From Corydoras sp. C115 (Eukaryota; Chordata; Actinopteri; Siluriformes; Callichthyidae), in contig JAFMOC010000021.1 in the NCBI GenBank assembly GCA_019802505.1, forward strand, positions 4,072,501 through 4,136,500: DNA of 64,000 nt, given 5' to 3'. A program made the translations under genes and the position numbers. Under the pieces are notes generated by a model. That model was not told where the DNA came from. It ran no database searches and worked only from the letters and a program-made list of their open reading frames with translations. Position 1 is the stretch's first letter. Every line of letters begins with the position of its first letter. This document shows positions 24,522 through 34,787 of this stretch, piece by piece.

Positions 24522-24916
24522 TCATTCATTATTCATCCATTATCTTCCGCTTTATCCTCCTCTTCCGCTTTATCCTCCTCTTCCGCTTTATTAGGGTCGC
24601 GGTGGGGTTCCCCATGCCCATCCAGGGGAGAACGTTTCGGGCGCTGGGCAGATACACCCAGGACAGGACGCCACTCCATCGCTGGGCACACACTCGCACA
24701 CACAGACACACACACAAACACACTCTACATGGGGCAATTTGGAGAACTCAACTGACTTGATCCATGTTTTTGGACTGTGGGAGGAAACCGGAGAACCCGA
24801 AGGAAACCAACGCGGAAACGGGCAGAACATGGAAACTCCACCCAGATGGGGATTCGAACTGGGAATCCCTAGCGCTGTGAGGCGAATGTGCTAACCACTA
24901 AGCCACCGTGCCGCCC
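24522..24916 (-). mobile_element. Full-length Mermaid/DANA-like SINE with expanded tail and TSD
   Basis: Target duplication tcttatctaattat is perfect at 24508-24521 and 24917-24930. Near the 3' end the word cttccgctttatcctcctct is repeated about three times (24544-24590), an internal expansion of the conserved tail. Confidence 0.93.
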
Positions 24917-24930
24917 TCTTATCTAATTAT

Positions 24931-25226
24931 CTTCCACTTAATCCTCTACTAGGGTCACGGGGGAGTTCCCTATGCCCATCCAGGAGAGAACATTTCAGGC
25001 ACTGGACACACACTCACTCACACACACACACATTATATAGAGGCAATTTAGAGAGAGGCTATTCAGAGCAGCCGATTCACCATGAATCCATGTTTTTGGA
25101 CTGTGGGGGAAACTGGAGAACCTAGAAAAGACCCATGTGGACACAGGGAGAACATAGAAACTCAAACCAGATTAAGATTCGAACTTGGATTCCTTGCCAA
25201 AGAGGCAGACGTGCTAACCACTACAC
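24931..25226 (-). mobile_element. Older Mermaid/DANA-like SINE
   Basis: Diverged minus-strand copy directly abutting the younger one; the younger element inserted at its 3' end. Confidence 0.8.
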
Positions 25227-25423
25227 AGAGCAGCAGATGTGACTGTTCTCAAAAGAAAGGCCATTACTTTGTACTCCAATAATACGCTGCCATTTTCCTC
25301 CAATTTCCTGCATTACAGCAGTCATTATTTTAAGATATTACATCTTCCTGTTTCGTAGGACTCTATTCTTTTCTGTGTCCTGTTTTAAAAACAACGTGAT
25401 GCCTCAGAGGACACACCTGCAGG

Positions 25424-25474
25424 GTTTGTGTGTGTGTTTGTGTGTGTGTAATTGAGAGAGAGAGAGAGAGAGAG
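25424..25474. repeat. (GT)n/(GA)n compound microsatellite
   Basis: GT tract followed by a GA tract. Confidence 0.85.
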
Positions 25475-26600
25475 GGAGAGTTTTGTGCATATAATAATTG
25501 ATTTTCTGTCACATTCACATACAAGTTGACTTTTTAAATAGTCACAACGTATATTGTTTTAGCAAGAATAAACAGCAACTGGTGAAATATGCCATAACTG
25601 TGTGGCATCTATTTCCCCCCCAAAGTACAACAGTGTTCCTCCTATTACTGATTATTGATCCTTAAACAATTAGTGGACCTTTTTAGGAGAAGGAGATTCG
25701 TCGTCAAGCATATATAAATGTGCCTTAACTCAACAAAAAGCATTGTTATGCACTTCATATACTGAGGGCATGTTAACCAATAACCCATATGACCAAAAAG
25801 TGTTTTTTCTCACACTTTTATGAAAACAGTGTAACACAGCCCTGTGCTTTTGAGTGTATAGCTGTGCTTTGGTAACAGAATCCTCATGAGGGTTCAGACT
25901 GTATAACCTGTTATCATGGTGAATACAGTAGTTTCAGCAAAGTTTGTCGAGTATAAAAAGAAAAACACAATGTGTGATACTGTTTTGGTAGTATTCAATT
26001 TGAGGTTTTGAGTTTTAATAATGTGAACTTAACTAACTTTCACTAACAGTAAAATGTCAACAGTATATGCTTTTTTTGTGCATTAATAACCAAGTGTTCG
26101 GTTAACTTCAACATATCATTACAAGATCATATACTAGTGTTATAAACGTATACAGTTTTAAGAATAAATTAGAATAACAGAGACTTTTTTATGTTTACTT
26201 TACTAAACACATTCTGAAAATGTGACAGAAACCAGCTAAACATTTGTAAATTAGGAACCTCTGTCACTTTACAGGTAGGCTACAGGTTTCATATTTGTAT
26301 TTGCTTTTATATTTTTTCAAATATAAAATATAAGTAATATATTATCACAAAAAATATAACAGATTTTGTACTTGTACTAGCTTTTATGTTTAATTAAAAT
26401 GTGGCAATTCAGATCAAATATCAAAAAAATGAACAAGAAAGAAAAAAGAAAGAAAATAGGTCGTGTACTTGCAGTTATACTCATAATTAATTTTACTATG
26501 ATAAAAAAAAATCATTTTCAAATCTTAAATAGCTAAATTAAGTATTAATGAAGATAATCATAATAAGGCTACCCCTCTCATATCACATCAATATGGTATG
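25475..26600. other. AT-rich unassigned DNA
   Basis: No gene or repeat recognised; would be the 5' end of intron 1 of the esam-like gene. Confidence 0.45.
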
Positions 26601-26695
26601 TACTCCTAGTGCACTCGGTTAGTACTCGATGTTACGTTAGAATGACTTGATATTATAAAAGATGATCTAATAGTTAGAATAAAACTCAGACTCAC

Positions 26696-26762
26696 CTGGA
26701 CAAACAACCAGCAGTAGAAAGGCCAGTGAGGTGTGAAGTTTCCTCCAAGTTCGGCTCTCCAT
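26696..26762 (-). CDS. Signal-peptide first coding exon, probably esam (endothelial cell adhesion molecule), partial
   Basis: Reading the minus strand, ATG (26762-26760) is in a strong Kozak context (purine at -3, G at +4). It opens 22 codons starting MESRTWRKLH, followed by a hydrophobic core LAFLLLVVC and a small-residue end. One base later there is a consensus donor CCAG|GTGAGT (GT at 26695-26694), giving a phase-1 intron. A short signal-peptide exon ending in phase 1 is typical of immunoglobulin-superfamily cell-surface genes. In vertebrates esam lies immediately downstream of msantd2 on the same strand, and this exon lies 17 kb downstream of msantd2 on the same strand. No Ig exon was found between 1 and 26 kb, so intron 1 would exceed 26 kb. 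esam encodes an endothelial/platelet junction adhesion receptor. The identity rests on class and synteny, not on sequence I can match; other secreted or membrane genes remain possible. Confidence 0.5.
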
Positions 26763-27262
26763 TTCTTAATCCGTCCGTTCTTTTTTCCCTCGCTGCTTTC
26801 AGTCCACGTTCTCCTCTGAATTATTCTCACTATCTAGTAAGAAGTCTTTAAAAGAAAAGGAACGCTAACAGGTCGTATAAAGCGTTTAAAACAAACACAC
26901 AGACACGCACACACAATACCAGCTCACTCTTGAAGTAAAAAGAGAAGATCCTCTAGAGCGTAGTTCACTACATTATACCCTCCATCCGAAAAAAAAGAAT
27001 CGCCTTTGGGTCATACAGACATAAAAGCAATAGACTGACGCTTTTTAAAAGCTAGTTTTGGTCTCTTGCGCTTCAACCTGAAAAGCAACGATCGCGGTCA
27101 TAACGGAGGTGAAATGAGCTGCAGTGCGAGAGAATGTTCCGCTCTACACCGCTGACGTCGCTGCACCTGCAAGCACTAGCCCCGCCTACTGGAGTTGTGA
27201 CGTCATAACCCCCCCCCTATTACAGGTGACTCATTTTTAGATAGCTAGCTAGATAAACAGTA
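26763..27262 (-). promoter_or_regulatory. Putative 5' UTR and promoter of the esam-like gene
   Basis: CpG-bearing sequence upstream of the start codon, with a perfect CRE word TGACGTCA (27198-27205), a gctgacgtcgctg near 27150, a GC-box-like ccccgcc near 27180 and an AP-1-like gtgactca near 27226-27233. The stretch 26925-27262 is duplicated at 27935-28235. The transcription start cannot be fixed from sequence. Confidence 0.5.
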
Positions 27263-27278
27263 TTATAATAAGGGGTGG

Positions 27279-27624
27279 GTGGCACGGTGGCTTAGTGGTT
27301 AGCACGTTCGCCTCTCAGCGCTAGGGATTCCTGGTTCGAATCCCCATCTGGGTGGAGTTTCCATGTTCTCCCCGTGTCCGCGTGGGTTTCCTCCGGGTTC
27401 TCCGGTTTCCTCCCACAGTCCAAAAACATGGATCAAGTCAATTGAATTCTCAAAATTGCCCCATATAGAGTGTGTGAGTGAGTGTGTGCCCAGCGATGGA
27501 TTGGCGCCCTGTCCTGGGTCTATCTGCCCAGCGCCCGAGACGTTCTCCCCTGGATGGGTATGGGAAACCCCACCGCGACCCTAATAGAGGATAAAGCGGG
27601 AGATAATGAATGAATGAATGAATA
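27279..27624 (+). mobile_element. Full-length Mermaid/DANA-like SINE
   Basis: Near-consensus copy with a (GAAT)n tail, about 520 bp upstream of the esam-like start codon. It lies between the two promoter copies. Confidence 0.92.
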
Positions 27625-27639
27625 ATAAAGGGAATGACC

Positions 27640-27902
27640 CAGTTTGAATCCCCATCTGGGTGGAGTTTCCATGTTCTCCCCATGTCCGCGTGGGTTTCCT
27701 CCGGGTTCTCCGGTGTCCTCCCACAGTCCAAAAACATGGATCAAGTCAATTGAATTCTCCAAATTGCCCCATATAGGGTGTGTCTGTGTGAGTGAGTGTG
27801 TGCCCAGCAATGGATTGGTGCCCTGTCCAGGGTCTATCTGCCCAGCACCCGAGACGTTCTCCCCTGGATGGGCATGGGGAACCCCCGCGTGACCCTAATA
27901 AA
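27640..27902 (+). mobile_element. Second, head-truncated Mermaid/DANA-like SINE
   Basis: Direct repeat of the preceding copy, starting at the B-box region (gaatccccatctgggtggag) and ending at ccctaataaagc without the (GAAT)n tail. Confidence 0.88.
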
Positions 27903-27934
27903 GCAAAGCAAATTAATAAGCTCTGTATGTTCTT

Positions 27935-28235
27935 TTTACTCTCTTTTTAAGTAAAAAGCGTAGATCCTCAGCACGAGTTCACTGCATTATGCCCTCCATC
28001 TGAAAAGGAGAAACACATTTGGTTTATACAGATATAGAAGGGAATAGACTGATGTTTTTTTAAACCTAGTTTTGGTGTCTTGCTCTTCCACCTGAAAAAT
28101 ATAATGGAGGTCAAATGTGCTGCAGTGCAAGAGAATGTTCCTCTCTGTACCTGTGGACAATAGCCACGCCTACTGGGGTTGTGATGTCACAATCTCCCTC
28201 CCTTTTACAGGTGACTCATTTTTAAGATAATATAA
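27935..28235 (-). repeat. Decayed tandem duplicate of the esam-like promoter
   Basis: Collinear with 26925-27262: the pairs gatcctctagagcgtagttc / gatcctcagcacgagttcac, ccctccatccgaaaa / ccctccatctgaaaa, gctgcagtgcgagagaatgt / gctgcagtgcaagagaatgt and caggtgactcatttttag occur in the same order. Many CpG sites became TpG or CpA; the CRE TGACGTCA is TGATGTCA here (28182-28189). The word gcaaagcaaaXtaataagct brackets the unit (about 27904 and 28304), as expected for a tandem duplication. Confidence 0.85.
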
Positions 28236-28329
28236 TAATAGCATTGTGCTTATTGCATGTCGCCTATGGTTTTAATGGTTGCTTGAAAGATTTGTCACAG
28301 CAAAGCAAAGTAATAAGCTCTTTATGTTT

Positions 28330-29205
28330 TCTTAACTTCATAATTTCATCAAAGCCGCATAAGCTGTTTTAAATTTATAATGTGATTATACCATGCCATT
28401 GTGCATTTCTGAAAACACTGTTAAGTCTGTATTAATATATCTACTGATGTATTAAGACAATGGTCATTACTAAAACATGCTAAACATGTTATTTTGACTA
28501 ACGCTCATATACACTGTAGCCTTTAGACCCACAACCTGTCATTTTTTTGTCTCCTTAGGAAAGACAGGCTAATTAAAAGGAGTTTAAAGACCTGTCTGTT
28601 AATGAAACCCTCATATTTCGTCATCTAGGCATATGGTTGGCTAGTTGCCATAGGAACAAGGTTGAATTTGACCCTGTGTGATGCTCATTTATTACAGAAT
28701 GCATTTGGGTTTGATGATATTCTAAAATGAAATAATGTTTCTAATATTGATAGACATTTGAGTTAAACAAATCTTGAGAGGCACAATCACTATTAATAAA
28801 TATAATGCATTTATATTTTTAATGTGTCATTTGTTTTTCATTTTGGCAATATTTGGTTGAAAGCACAAAGATTAGCAGAGAAGAAATCCAAGAGTTAAAT
28901 TTATTTTACAGTCTCATGAAACAGTGGTCTTATATTCCAAATTCCCTTTAACAAATGTTAAACAGCTCTTTAACATCAGGTTAAATGTCACATTCACTGT
29001 TTGAATATCAAGAATGATCTCTAATGGATATTTCTATTTTAGTAAAAAAAAGTCCACTGACTGCCTTCTTCATTCTGGAACAAACTTTTCCTGTGACAAT
29101 CGACCTCAGAAAAGACGGAACTCGGTCGCACATGGAATTAAAGTTTTGTTTTTAACTATGTTAATATAAATAAATAAATAAATAAATACATAATAATAAC
29201 AACAA
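28330..29205. other. Unassigned intergenic DNA
   Basis: No gene or repeat family recognised. Confidence 0.4.
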
Positions 29206-29212
29206 GAACAAC

Positions 29213-29243
<31 letters not shown>

Positions 29244-29244
29244 T
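29206..29244. repeat. (AAT)n microsatellite
   Basis: Trinucleotide array next to a SINE insertion site. Confidence 0.9.
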
Positions 29245-29249
29245 TTTCT

Positions 29250-29596
29250 GGCGGCACGGTGGCTTAGTGGTTAGCACATTCGCCTCTCAGCACTAGGGAT
29301 TCCCGGTTCGAATCCCGATCTGGGTGGAATTTCCATGTTCTCCCCGTGTCCGCGTTGGTTTCCTCCGGGTTCTCCGGTTTCCTCCCACAGTCCAAAAACA
29401 TGGATCAAGTCAATTGAGTTCTCCAAATTGCCCCATATAGAGTGTGTCTGTGTGAGTGAGTGTGTGCCCAGCGATAGATTGGCGCCCTGTTCTGGGTGTA
29501 TCTGCCCAGCGCCCGAATCGTTCTCCCCTGGATGGGCATGGGAAACCCCAAGCGACCCTAATATAGGATAAAGCGGAAGATAATGAATGAATGAAT
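29250..29596 (+). mobile_element. Full-length Mermaid/DANA-like SINE with TSD
   Basis: Perfect 10-bp duplication aatattttct at 29240-29249 and 29597-29606. Confidence 0.93.
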
Positions 29597-29606
29597 AATA
29601 TTTTCT

Positions 29607-29825
29607 TCCTCTGAGTCATGAAGGTTTTCCTGATGCCCATCCAGGGAAAAACGTTTCGGGCACTGGGCAGATACAATCAGGACAGAGCGCTAATCTATCA
29701 CTGGCCACACACTCACTCACCACAAACTATATTGGGGCAAGTTAGAGCAGTCTATTCACCTTGAACCCATATTTTTGGACTGTGAACCGGAAAACCAATT
29801 TAAATACAGGGAAAACATGGAACCC
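29607..29825 (-). mobile_element. Old Mermaid/DANA-like SINE fragment
   Basis: Diverged minus-strand remnant retaining tgatgcccatccaggg and ctgggcagatacaatcagga; the younger copy at 29250 sits against it. Confidence 0.75.
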
Positions 29826-29839
29826 CTTTTATTAATAAT

Positions 29840-29893
29840 AACAATACTACTACTACTATTACTACTACTACTACTACTACTACTACTAATAAC

Positions 29894-29958
<65 letters not shown>
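29840..29958. repeat. (ACT)n/(AAT)n compound microsatellite
   Basis: About 120 bp of trinucleotide repeat; the open frame across it is an artefact. Confidence 0.95.
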
Positions 29959-29959
<1 letters not shown>

Positions 29960-29961
<2 letters not shown>

Positions 29962-30645
29962 TAGCACTATCAATAACAAAACTATAATAAAATGTTCCAG
30001 TAGGTATGTATATAAAACTTAAACAGGGTGTACTGTTTTTATATCAATTTTATGTATGACTTTGTTTATTACCAACTTTGAGTGTGCAAGTTACAAAAAT
30101 CAAATACAAAATCTAAATAGTACATCACAATACCTTAGCATGTAGAACAGAAAAGACAGATTGTGTTATTTTTGTAACAAGTGTAATATGAGTCCACCTA
30201 GAACACAGAAGCTTTATCACAGGCAGCAGAGTGACCTGGCTCACTTGGCATATACAATGAGGAAAGCAGATTCCAGTTTTAAATAATTAATTTTTATTGT
30301 GTATATTCTGAACAGTTAAAAAAATTTATCAAATAATGGATCATTTGATGATTAAGTCCTTAAAAGGCAACATCTAAAGACTGACTACAAATGGGGACAC
30401 ATTAATTTTATTAAGGTTTTACCACCATCTGCTGGTGCAATAAAAAAATAATGTTTGTTTCAGATGAGTTTTACAGATTTAATGACACACACATTGTCCA
30501 TTTATTCCAGGAAATCAAGTGCTTATTAAACCAAGTCATTTAAATCAACTTTAGATTTTTTCAAAATCAATTTGTTTTCAGTGCATTAATTTTTCTGACC
30601 GTTTGTAATATTTTAAAGTTATTTTTATACATGTGGCAGAGGGCA
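29960..30645. other. AT-rich unassigned DNA
   Basis: No gene or repeat recognised. Confidence 0.4.
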
Positions 30646-30647
30646 GA

Positions 30648-30903
30648 AGGGTGGGTTTCCACAATCCAAAAATATGCATTCAAGGTAAATTTAATGCATT
30701 AAATTGCCCCATATAGTGTGTATTTGTGTGTCTGAGTGATTGTGCATGGCCAGCAATAGATTAGCACCCTGTCCTGGGTGTATCTGCCCGGTGCCCGAAA
30801 CGTTCTCCCCTGGATGGTCATAGGGAACCCACTCCCCCCATGACCCTAGTAGAGGATTGGGCTGGGAGGCGACCATACTAACAACTATGCCACTGTGCTG
30901 CCC
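30648..30903 (+). mobile_element. Chimeric Mermaid/DANA-like SINE with inverted head
   Basis: The 3' two-thirds reads in + orientation (ccacaatccaaaaatatgca ... ccctagtagagga). The last ~35 bp (gaggcgaccatactaacaac...gctgccc) is the reverse complement of the SINE head, so two copies in opposite orientation are fused. Confidence 0.75.
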
Positions 30904-30930
30904 TTGTGTGAAAAAATTTGAAACAAATTT

Positions 30931-31064
30931 GGGCAGTCGTAGGCTTGTGGTTAAGAAACCAGCCTTGTGACCTAAAGGTCCCTGGTTAGATTCCCACTAA
31001 GTACTATATTTGAAGTGCCCTTGGGCAAGGCACCTAACCCCAATTGCTCCCCAGTCACCATATA
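30931..31064 (+). mobile_element. Left half of a tRNA-derived SINE split by Tc1
   Basis: Head gggcagtcgtaggcttgtgg, B-box-like ggttagattcc and body cccttgggcaaggcacctaa. The element stops at ccata, where Tc1 is inserted, and resumes at 39186. Confidence 0.85.
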
Positions 31065-31401
31065 CAGTCATATGCAAAAGTTTGGGCACCCCTATTAATC
31101 TTAATCATTTTTAGTTCAAAATATTTGGGTGTTTGCAACAGCCATTTAAGTTTGATATATCTAATAACCGATGGACACAGTAATATTTCAGAATTGAAAT
31201 GAGGTTTATTGTACTAACAGAAAATGTGCAATATGCAGTAAACCAAAATTTGACAGGTGCAAAAGTATGGGTACCCTTTTCATTTTATTGATTTGAATAC
31301 ACCTAACTACTTTTTACTGACTTACTGAAGCACAAAATTGGTTTGGTAACCTCATTGAGCTTTGAACTCCATAGCCAGGTGTATCCAATCATGAGTAAAG
31401 G

Positions 31402-31794
31402 TGTCAGAAGGGGCGCGCGTGCGCGGTGCTACGCAAGGCGAGGTGCACGCGGTGCAAATTAGCAAGCCAGGCGACCAGGTAAGCACCAGGGAGGTGCTTA
31501 ATGAAAGAACGGCAAGAACGAATAACCAGAGCACGGGCGGAACGTGCCGGGACATCCACCATACAGAATACAAACAAAAACGAAAGTAACTGTGACCGAA
31601 ACGAACATAGTCCGAGTGCAACACAAGTAAAGACAAAAGTAATGCTGGCCTGCTGACTCAGGGAGCATGCGCTCCTTAAGTGTAGTCAGCAGGCCGCATG
31701 TGATTAGGTAGGACCCAATCCCAAGCCTTTTGAATAGACAAAAAAATGAAGGGAAAAACCCGGGGGGAGTGGCCTCGCACTCCCAAACCTGACA
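31402..31794 (-). repeat. LTR of element B (3' LTR in sense orientation)
   Basis: 393 bp. Compared with the other LTR it lacks a ~32-bp block (near cggggatgggccctacctac) and differs near the gcgcg end, so the pair has diverged more than that of element A. Confidence 0.9.
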
Positions 31795-33060
31795 TATCGC
31801 CCCTCCAATTTTTATGCGCGAATAACCGGGGGGGGGGGGGGGGGTATGGCCAACCGGGAAAAAATGAGAAAAGAAGAAGAAAAAAAAAGGGGGCCCGGGT
31901 CCCTCTGGGGCCATATGAGGGCGCGAAGGCGGCAAGGCCCCTTTGAGGGCACGAAGGTGGCGTGGCCTTTTGAGGATCTGGAGGCAACATAGCCTGTTGA
32001 GAGTGCGGAAGCGACATGGCCTATTAAGGGCGCGGGGGCGACGTGACCCTTTGAGGACGTGGGGGCAACGTAGCCTGTTGAGAGCGAGGAGGCGACGTGA
32101 CCTCTTGAGAGCCTGGGGACGACGTGACCCTTTGAGGACGTGGGGGCAACGTAGCCTGTTGAGATCGCGGAGGCGACGTGACCTCTTGAGAGCGCGGGGA
32201 CGACGTGACCCTTTGAGGATGTGGGGGCAACATAGCCTGTTGAGAGTGCGGAGGCGACGTGACCTCTTGAGAGCCCGGGGACGACGTGACCCTTTGAGGA
32301 CGTGGGGGCAATGTAGCCTGTTGAGATCGCGGAGGCGACATGACCTCTTGAGAGCGCGGGGACGACGTGACCCTTTGAGGACGTGGGGGCAACGTAGCCT
32401 GTTAAGAGCGTGGAGGCGACGTGACCTCTTGAGAGCCCAGGGACGACGTGACCCTTTGAGGATGTGGGGGCAACGTAGCCTGTTGAGATCGTGGAGGCGA
32501 CGTGACCTCTTGAGAGCGCGGGGACGACGTGACCCTTTGAGGACGTGGGGGCAACATAGCCTGTTGAGATTACGGCGGCGACGTGACATCTTGAGAGCGT
32601 GGAGGCAACGCGGCCGGTAGAGGAAGATACCTGCGGACTCTGGCGCTGGAGAGGCTAACGGGGGCCCTGGTGTAGGAGAGGCAAATGCGGACCCTGGTGC
32701 TGGAGGGAGCGCGAACGCAGGGACAACCGGGGTGAGCGTAACCGCAGGGGCAACCTGACTAGACGCGACCGCAGGGACAACCCGAGTAGACGCAAACGCA
32801 GAACAGCCCTTGTCCTTAAGCTGGGTGTCCGGGATAGGGTCTCGTATCTCCTGAGTGGCGGGCAAACAGTCCAGAGCGGAGGGCAAATTGTTCAGAGCGG
32901 GGAGTAGATGGTCCCGGTCCTGAGCGGGGATCCAAGAAGACCACTGCATCCTCATAGGACAACTGGACTGAAACCCTTGAGATACGCTGGACACTCTCTC
33001 CCAGCCTGCTTCCTCTCCGCCTCCTGGACACAAAAGGACAGGACCATGGCAACACCACAT
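31498..33060 (-). CDS. Repeat-rich ORF of element B, 520 codons
   Basis: Unrecognised protein. About 150 non-repetitive residues, rich in Pro/Ala/Val with PAVA/PAFALPPAP motifs, precede about 8 copies of a 27-residue basic unit whose pieces are PHVLKGSRRPRALKRSRRL and a linking DLNRLRC. An LTR-derived C-terminus follows. It runs in the presumed sense direction of element B, as the ORF of element A does. The 81-bp unit keeps all frames open, so translation is uncertain. Basic composition would suit nucleic-acid binding, but that is speculation. The ORF reads into the 3' LTR. Confidence 0.4.
   Translation of the reverse strand: MWCCHGPVLLCPGGGEEAGWERVSSVSQGFQSSCPMRMQWSSWIPAQDRDHLLPALNNLPSALDCLPATQEIRDPIPDTQLKDKGCSAFASTRVVPAVASSQVAPAVTLTPVVPAFALPPAPGSAFASPTPGPPLASPAPESAGIFLYRPRCLHALKMSRRRRNLNRLCCPHVLKGSRRPRALKRSRRLHDLNRLRCPHILKGSRRPWALKRSRRLHALNRLRCPHVLKGSRRPRALKRSCRLRDLNRLHCPHVLKGSRRPRALKRSRRLRTLNRLCCPHILKGSRRPRALKRSRRLRDLNRLRCPHVLKGSRRPQALKRSRRLLALNRLRCPHVLKGSRRPRALNRPCRFRTLNRLCCLQILKRPRHLRALKGALPPSRPHMAPEGPGPPFFFFFFSHFFPVGHTPPPPPGYSRIKIGGAICQVWECEATPPGFFPSFFCLFKRLGIGSYLITCGLLTTLKERMLPESAGQHYFCLYLCCTRTMFVSVTVTFVFVCILYGGCPGTFRPCSGYSFLPFFH
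31955..32612 (-). repeat. 81-bp tandem array, about 8 units
   Basis: Words tagcctgttgagag, gcgacgtgacctcttgagag and gacgacgtgaccctttgagg recur every ~81 bp. Confidence 0.93.
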
Positions 33061-33199
33061 AACACCAAGTCCTGGTCTACCGAGGCATCAGCCGGGGCCG
33101 GACCTGAGCTCTGGTCGCAAACTGAGCGGATCCCGGACGGCTCGGGACGGGACACGGCCAACGCAGACCGAAACCCACAACCCGAATCGATCGCCCGAA

Positions 33200-34020
33200 A
33201 CCTGCCAGACGTGCCGGTGGTGCGGCACGGATCGCTGGCGGAGCGGCATGGATCAGGGGGTGGCTCGCTGGCGGCGCGGAATAGATTGAAATCAGCGTGG
33301 CAAAGCTCACGGAGAGATTCGCGGGCGCCGACGAGTGGATTACTGGCGGTGAGGAGGGGTTCGCTAACGGGGCGCAGCGGCTGGCTGGCGGCGTGGAGAG
33401 ACTCGCAGGGCAGTTCGCGGAGAGGCTCGTGGAGCGGCTGGCGGACGGCGCTGAGCGGCTCGTGGATGGTGCGGAGCGACTCGCGGGGCGGATTGCTCTC
33501 GGCGTGGGGCAACATGCTGGTGGCGCGGAGCGGATTACTATCGGCGCGGCGAGGCTCGCGGAGAGATTTGCGGGCGGCGACAAGCGGATTACTGGTGGCA
33601 CGGAGCGGTTTGCTAACGGGGCACATCGGCTCGCTGGCGGTGCAGAGCGGCTCGCAAGGCGGATTATCGATCTGAGGGCTGCGAGGTGGGTTGCTCACGG
33701 AGAGCAACAGAGAGACTTGCGATCAGCGTAGAGCGGGACGCGGGCAACCAGCTAGTGGCGCGAAGCGGATTACTTGCGGAGCGGAGCGGCTCGTAGGGTG
33801 GCTTGCAGAGCGACTCGCTGACGGCACCGGAAAGCTCGCAGGTAGTGCGAGATGGCTTGGCTCGCAGAGCGGATTACTGATCTGCAGGATTGCTCACGGC
33901 GCGGAGCGGCTCGCTGGCGGTGCGGAGCGACACGCTGGCGGCGCTGAGTGGATCGCGGCGGCTCGCTAGTGGCGCACGGCGGCTTGCTAGTGCCGTGGAG
34001 CGGCTCGCCGGGCGGATTAC
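33200..34020 (-). repeat. Degenerate GC-rich short-period array
   Basis: Variants of gcggagcggctcgctggcgg recur with irregular spacing across ~800 bp; all frames are largely open. Minus-strand translation gives PLRATSNP / SEPLRAVS-type words. Confidence 0.8.
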
Positions 34021-34029
34021 TGATCCGCA

Positions 34030-34291
34030 AGCTGCGGAGCTGATTGCCCACAACGCGCAAATGCTCGCTGACGGCGCGGTCATCCTGACCCGGGGCCACT
34101 AAGCTCTCGACCCACCTCCGCGTGGGTCCCAGAAGTCTGGAGAGGTAGAACAGCACCCTCTCCCTGTCCGATAGCTCCCGACTGGTCACACATTCAAACA
34201 CCTTGCGACTACTGATGATGTACGGGAGTGGCTTCAAAGCCACTCCATTGCAAAGTGCCGGGAGCTTACATGGAACTGAAAGAGGGAGCAC
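34030..34291 (-). pseudogene. Possible gag-like remnant of element B
   Basis: Minus-strand translation contains LSDRERVLFYLSRLLG and a following RRWVESLV, a pattern reminiscent of the capsid region of fish Ty3/Gypsy gag proteins. It is short and runs into the degenerate repeat. The resemblance is from memory and weak. Confidence 0.3.
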
Positions 34292-34359
34292 GAGCTCCCC
34301 CTACTCCGGTCGATAACCCTCATCGTTTATACTTACGAGGAGGGAGGAGGAAAAAAAAT

Positions 34360-34700
34360 GAAAACGGCGCGGCTAGCGCTGAGGTAAAGCAGGGTAAACG
34401 GCTAATGGCGGGGCTAGTGCCGAACTAATGCAGCCGAATGCTGCAGCCGGGGAGGCGGCTAATGGCGGGCTAGCGCCGAGGATAAGCAGCGGGACGCTGC
34501 AGCCGGTTAGACTGCTAATGACGGGGCTAGCGCCGAGGTTAAGCAGCGGAACGCTGCAGCCAGAGAAACGCTGCAGCCGGGGAAACGGCTAATGGTGGGG
34601 CTAGCGTCGAGCTAACGCAGCGGAACGCTGCAGCCGGGGAAACGGCTAACAGCGGGCTAGCGCCGAGGTAATGCAGCCGAATGCTGCAGCCAAAGAAGCG
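34360..34700. repeat. ~60-bp tandem array, about 6 imperfect units
   Basis: Words ggctaatggcggggctagcg, ccgaggtaa and cagcggaacgctgcagccgg recur in order. Confidence 0.85.
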
Positions 34701-34787
34701 GCTACTGGCAGGGAACAAACAAAAAAAATGAGGCGCTTACCCGGATGGGGATTCCTGGACTTCGCTAGGTGGGGGAGGCCAGCATTC

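Noticed and set aside
27363..27584. Recurrent peptide starting MFSPCPRGFPPGSPVSSH in many places, looking like a gene family
   Set aside because: It is the translation of the abundant tRNA-derived SINE body, not a protein gene.
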